NCBI RefSeq assembly: GCF_028421645.1 | Contig: NZ_CP116887.1 | Coordinates: 2,606,001-2,670,000, forward strand | Reading direction: 5' to 3' | Length of the DNA stretch: 64,000 nucleotides | From: Aneurinibacillus sp. Ricciae_BoGa-3 | GTDB lineage: Bacteria; Bacillota; Bacilli; Aneurinibacillales; Aneurinibacillaceae | Shown: piece by piece, positions 60,798-64,000 of the stretch | Numbering within the stretch: position 1 is the first letter of the stretch | Layout of the letters: each line of letters starts with the position of its first letter | Translations under genes and position numbers: made by a program | The notes under the pieces: model-generated | Databases searched by the model: none | The model's input: only the letters and a program-made list of their open reading frames with translations | What the model was told of the DNA's origin: nothing

Positions 60798-61181
60798 ATG
60801 AGAGTACCCCAAATTTTCTCCCGATCATACAATGATGAAACAAAGCTTCTGGCCGATGTGCGCAAACTTAAAACGAACGGGTATAAAGCAGAGGATATTT
60901 ATATTGTCGCGGGTGATGATAGCAAACAGGATTGGCTGAATCTGCTGGGACAAACAAATAATGCGGACTGGGAAGAGGTTGGCATTACAGACTCCTTGTT
61001 AAATGTGTTTCGCTCCGAACAAAACGCTACACAAAATGAGCTGGAACACCTTGGCATCTCTGAGGAAGAAGCGCGATCATACGAAAAAGAACTGCGAAAC
61101 GGCAAATATGTTTTGGTGATTCGCGATTCAACCCGAGATTATCATACGCCTGACATCGACAACTTACCCCCGCTGGATTAG
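60798..61181 (+). CDS. YflT-like general stress protein
   Basis: 127 residues. The N-terminal GSP17M-like fold begins VPQIFSRSYNDETKLLADVRKLKTNGYKAEDIYIVAGDD, followed by an acidic C-terminal half. GTAGGAGG lies 9 bases before the ATG. Homologues are SigB-controlled general stress proteins in Bacillus; the molecular role is unknown. A strong terminator follows directly. Confidence 0.87.
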   Translation: MRVPQIFSRSYNDETKLLADVRKLKTNGYKAEDIYIVAGDDSKQDWLNLLGQTNNADWEEVGITDSLLNVFRSEQNATQNELEHLGISEEEARSYEKELRNGKYVLVIRDSTRDYHTPDIDNLPPLD

Positions 61182-61182
61182 C

Positions 61183-61218
61183 AAAACCCCCGGAGCATCA
61201 TCTGCTGCGGGGGTTTTT
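61183..61218. terminator. Bidirectional terminator
   Basis: Ten-base stem AAAACCCCCG / CGGGGGTTTT with a 15-base loop, between convergent genes ending at 61181 and 61226. Confidence 0.9.
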
Positions 61219-61225
61219 GTTGCTG

Positions 61226-62503
61226 TTATACAGCTTTGCCGGTTACTTCCGCAGAACTGATATAAGCTTCTGCTTGTTTCTTGTTGAACTTCCCTTCGCT
61301 TCTTGACATAACCACCGCAGCAACGCTGTTTCCTATTACGTTTACTACCGTACGCGCCATATCCAGAAGCCTATCAATTCCTGCGATAAATGCGAGGCCT
61401 TCAAGCGGGATGTGTACCGATCCGAGCGTTGCAAGAAGAACGACAAAAGATACACCAGGAACCCCGGCGATGCCCTTGGAAGTAAGCATCAACACGAGCA
61501 TAAGCGTAATCTGCTGGCCGATCGGAAGATGAATCCCGTACATCTGCGCGATAAAAATAGCAGCTAAGGCCTGGTACAGTGTACTTCCATCCAGGTTAAA
61601 AGAATACCCGGTAGGGACAACGAAAGACGTAATGGCTTTCGGACAGCCCATCTTCTCCAGTTTTTCCATAATCTTCGGGAGCACCGATTCACTGCTTGCC
61701 GTGGAATACGCAAGCAGAAGCTCCGTTCTCATTACTTTAATGATCTGGAAAACACTGATTCCACCAAAGAACTTGGAGATGATGCCAAGGACGACAATAA
61801 TGAAAAATGCCATCGTGACATAAACAGTGATCACAAGTTTTCCGAGTGGAATTAACGAAGTAATGCCAAATTTGGATACCGTTACACCGATGAGAGCGAA
61901 TACCCCAAATGGAGCAAAACGCATGACCATATTCGTCACATTAAACATGGTTTCCGCCACCAGCTGGAAGAAATTTAAAAGCGGTTCACTTTTCTTCCCG
62001 AGCTTGGCCAACCCAAGCCCAAAAATAACCGAGAAGAAGATGACAGCCAGCATATCGCCTTTTGCCATGGAATCTATAATATTGGTTGGTACAATGTTGA
62101 CAAGCGTGTCAGAGAAACTATGCTTTTCTGTTTGGGCTGTGGTTGCCACATATTTGCTGATATCCGTCTTCGTCAGATGGCTCATATCAACGCCAACGCC
62201 AGGTTTTACTACATTCGCAACCAGAAGGCCAAGAATAATCGCCACCGTGGTTATGATTTCGAAGTAAATAATCGTTTTTCCGCCGAGCTTGCCGAGTTTT
62301 TTAACATCGCCTACACCGGCTACACCCACTACAAGTGTTGAAATGACAATCGGTACAACAATCATCTTAATCAGGTGAATAAAGATGTCGCCGACCGGCT
62401 GCAGTATCTTCCCGACATTAGAATTCCCGTAGAAGATCGCTCCTACAAGGATCCCAAGCACAAGACCGAGAAGAATTTGTCCAACAAGACCAAATTTCTT
62501 CAT
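61226..62503 (-). CDS. Dicarboxylate/glutamate:cation symporter (GltP/DctA family)
   Basis: 425 residues of the DAACS family. Eight membrane helices and two re-entrant loops are indicated by the Ser-rich AYSTASSESVLPKIMEKL (HP1) and the MLTSKGIAGVPGVSFVVLLATL (HP2). The substrate-binding helix has GIDRLLDMARTVVNVIGNSVAAVV. It imports glutamate/aspartate or C4-dicarboxylates with protons or sodium. Confidence 0.94.
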   Translation of the reverse strand: MKKFGLVGQILLGLVLGILVGAIFYGNSNVGKILQPVGDIFIHLIKMIVVPIVISTLVVGVAGVGDVKKLGKLGGKTIIYFEIITTVAIILGLLVANVVKPGVGVDMSHLTKTDISKYVATTAQTEKHSFSDTLVNIVPTNIIDSMAKGDMLAVIFFSVIFGLGLAKLGKKSEPLLNFFQLVAETMFNVTNMVMRFAPFGVFALIGVTVSKFGITSLIPLGKLVITVYVTMAFFIIVVLGIISKFFGGISVFQIIKVMRTELLLAYSTASSESVLPKIMEKLEKMGCPKAITSFVVPTGYSFNLDGSTLYQALAAIFIAQMYGIHLPIGQQITLMLVLMLTSKGIAGVPGVSFVVLLATLGSVHIPLEGLAFIAGIDRLLDMARTVVNVIGNSVAAVVMSRSEGKFNKKQAEAYISSAEVTGKAV

Positions 62504-62734
62504 ACCGTCACCGCTTTCATTTTTGTGTTTTTAGAGTTAGGATTTCATGTTAACTATGTTTACATTGTATTAACCCATAACAAAACACTACGCAAAGTGA
62601 CAAAAAACTACAGTTCATTCTTAATTTCTCTATTGATTCTTCTCCCTTGACAAACGTTAGTTTCAATTCTATCATAATTTTATTTTGATATATACGTGTC
62701 CATTATTGGTACAAAACAGAAAGGACTTATGAAA

Positions 62735-63589
62735 ATGAAACGCGGCTTTTTCCTCTTAACTCTTGCAACGATTCTTTGGGGCGGCAATTACATTTGCGGA
62801 CGTTTTTTAGCACCCTCGCTGCCGGCAGCCTTGCTTAACACCATTCGGTGGGCGATCTCTACAATCATCCTTTTCGGTTTACTTTCTTCGCAAAAAAAGA
62901 ATTTTCCCATTATTAGAAAATGGAAGGAATTCTCGATCCTCGGTTTTTTTGGTGTGTTCGCCTTTTCAGAATTAAATTATTTAGGGTTACGGTCCATAAG
63001 CGCATCCCAAGCCGGAATGATTTCTGCTGGGATTCCAATCGCCATCCTTGCATTTACGCCCTTTGTTCTCAAGGAACCTATCAAATTGAAGGCCTGGACG
63101 GGTGCCGCTGTATCGATCGTCGGCGTCATTCTTTTAGTCCAGGGCAAGCACGCAGCTCCCAGCCAAGGTTCTCTCATTGGGGACATCGAAATCCTTTTGT
63201 CCTGTTTGGCATGGGGACTTTATACAGTCCTTGGTAAAAAATACGGAAAAGACCTCGATCCATTGACGATGACTGCCGGAGCCTCCTTCTACGGAACCAT
63301 TTTCAGTGCGATAAGCTGCATCGGTACCGTACAGTCCAGCATGATCCACATGACCGCTAACGCATGGGCCTGTATTATCTATGTAAGCACCTTTGCGTCT
63401 GTAGGCGCCTACCTGGCATGGAATGCGGGTGTTAAAGTGGTTGGAGCTGGCCGAGCAGCACCCTACATTAACTTGCTTCCGGTTTGGACGGTTGTCTTTG
63501 GCGTTCTCCTTTTGGGCGAACAAATATCCGCAACATCGTTAATCGGGGGCGCTCTAACGATCCTTGGCGCAATTTGGGCGACTTTATAG
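62735..63589 (+). CDS. EamA/DMT-family transporter
   Basis: 284 residues with ten hydrophobic segments in two EamA repeats. LATILWGGNYICGRFLAPSLPAALLNTIRW opens the first and LSCLAWGLYTVLGKKYGKDLDPLTMTAGA the second. ATG 62735 follows AGGA by 9 bases; ATG 62729 is too close to the site. It likely exports an amino acid or metabolite. An aminotransferase gene starts 89 bases downstream on the same strand, possibly co-transcribed. Confidence 0.9.
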   Translation: MKRGFFLLTLATILWGGNYICGRFLAPSLPAALLNTIRWAISTIILFGLLSSQKKNFPIIRKWKEFSILGFFGVFAFSELNYLGLRSISASQAGMISAGIPIAILAFTPFVLKEPIKLKAWTGAAVSIVGVILLVQGKHAAPSQGSLIGDIEILLSCLAWGLYTVLGKKYGKDLDPLTMTAGASFYGTIFSAISCIGTVQSSMIHMTANAWACIIYVSTFASVGAYLAWNAGVKVVGAGRAAPYINLLPVWTVVFGVLLLGEQISATSLIGGALTILGAIWATL

Positions 63590-63677
63590 TACAAGCAACC
63601 GATTTTTACAATGACGTACATCATGAATCTATGAAACATTAAAATATCCAGAAAATAAAAACGAAGGAGAATGCATT

Positions 63678-64000
63678 ATGAGTCTTACTGCATCCAAAAA
63701 AGCGCTAAATTTAACGACAGGCATTTTCACAGAGCTAGCCAATCGAAAACAGGATGTGCTTAACAAAGGGATGGATGTAATCGATTTAAGCGTGGGCAGC
63801 CCGGATTTGCCCCCGCCTTCTTTTGTCGTTGAAACGCTTGTTAAGTATGCGAAAGACACATCCAAGTATGGCTATACATTAAAAGGATCGAAAGAATTTC
63901 ATGAGGCCGTTTCTTATTTTTACAAGCACCGTTATGCCGTCCACCTCGATCCTGATGGGGAAGTACTCCAGTTAATGGGGTCGCAGGATGGACTTGCCCA
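63678..64000 (+). CDS. Class I/II aminotransferase, 3' end cut by the window edge
   Basis: About 107 codons from ATG 63678 (AAGGAG 8 bases upstream) to the right edge without a stop. The N-terminal region has the fold type I start TGIFTELANRKQDVLNKGMDVIDLSVGSPDLPPP, then YGYTLKGSKEFHEAVSYFY and MGSQDGLA. It resembles LL-diaminopimelate/alanine-type aminotransferases. The PLP Lys lies beyond the window, so the exact subfamily is uncertain. Confidence 0.85.
   Translation, partial: MSLTASKKALNLTTGIFTELANRKQDVLNKGMDVIDLSVGSPDLPPPSFVVETLVKYAKDTSKYGYTLKGSKEFHEAVSYFYKHRYAVHLDPDGEVLQLMGSQDGLA

Overview
The window looks like chromosomal DNA of a spore-former-type Bacillota. Shine-Dalgarno sequences are strong (AAGGAGG-like) and often decide the start codon. 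GTG and TTG starts occur. Typical Bacillus-lineage families are present: an alkylpyrone synthase pair, YflT-like and YteA-like proteins, an FbpA-like small protein and an SLH-domain surface protein. The mix of SLH protein, long-chain acyl-CoA metabolism and anaerobic nitrate genes would suit the Aneurinibacillus/Brevibacillus side of the order, but that is a guess. No rRNA, tRNA, CRISPR array, prophage or insertion sequence was seen.

Layout. 1-4.7 kb: the end of a secreted coiled-coil protein, a 56-residue zinc-ribbon protein, and a NarX/NarL-type two-component system followed by a degenerate HD-GYP membrane protein. 5.1-13.9 kb: a Crp/Fnr regulator, and convergent to it a long minus-strand unit. 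In transcription order this encodes a NarI-like membrane protein, a NasC/NapA-type molybdopterin oxidoreductase, a DmsB-like four-cluster ferredoxin, a Tat-exported Rieske protein, a 72-residue membrane peptide, a NarK-type transporter, two unrecognised proteins and a radical SAM/SPASM protein. I read this as a non-canonical respiratory nitrate reductase; no narGHJI is present. 14.1-15.2 kb: a broken HD-GYP gene joined to a PilZ gene. 15.6-18.7 kb: molybdenum cofactor operon mobA-moeA-mobB-moaE-moaD. The oxidoreductase unit and the cofactor operon both have a Crp/Fnr-type box centred at -41.5 relative to a TSS placed from a recognisable -10 hexamer. They are therefore probably co-induced.

18.9-31.9 kb is mixed metabolism: LLM oxidoreductase, YuiH-like molybdoprotein, old yellow enzyme, cupin protein, aminotransferase, type III polyketide synthase plus methyltransferase, a lone degenerate integrase, flavohemoglobin, a DksA-like protein behind a 42-bp perfect palindrome, an acetyltransferase, an FbpA-like peptide and a type II NADH dehydrogenase. 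32.2-49.4 kb is a fatty/organic-acid catabolic island. It holds a class III CoA-transferase with a glutaryl-CoA-dehydrogenase-like enzyme and DUF3870, two further acyl-CoA dehydrogenases, two 3-hydroxyacyl-CoA dehydrogenases, an enoyl-CoA hydratase, two thiolases, an acyl-CoA ligase, a two-subunit 3-oxoacid CoA-transferase, an acetoacetyl-CoA reductase-like SDR and an acetate transporter. A PAS/sigma-54 activator sits at its end. Two operons in the island carry clear -24/-12 promoters, each with a matching 18-bp dyad upstream, so the activator probably controls both.

49.6-64 kb: an MFS pump with a MerR regulator, an SLH-anchored TIM-barrel protein, a carboxymuconolactone decarboxylase with MerR, moaB, a UvrC-like gene remnant, a thioredoxin, a DUF2935 protein, an AMACR-like racemase, a PASTA pseudokinase, a TrkA-C membrane protein, a YflT stress protein, a dicarboxylate/glutamate symporter, an EamA exporter and the start of an aminotransferase cut by the window edge.
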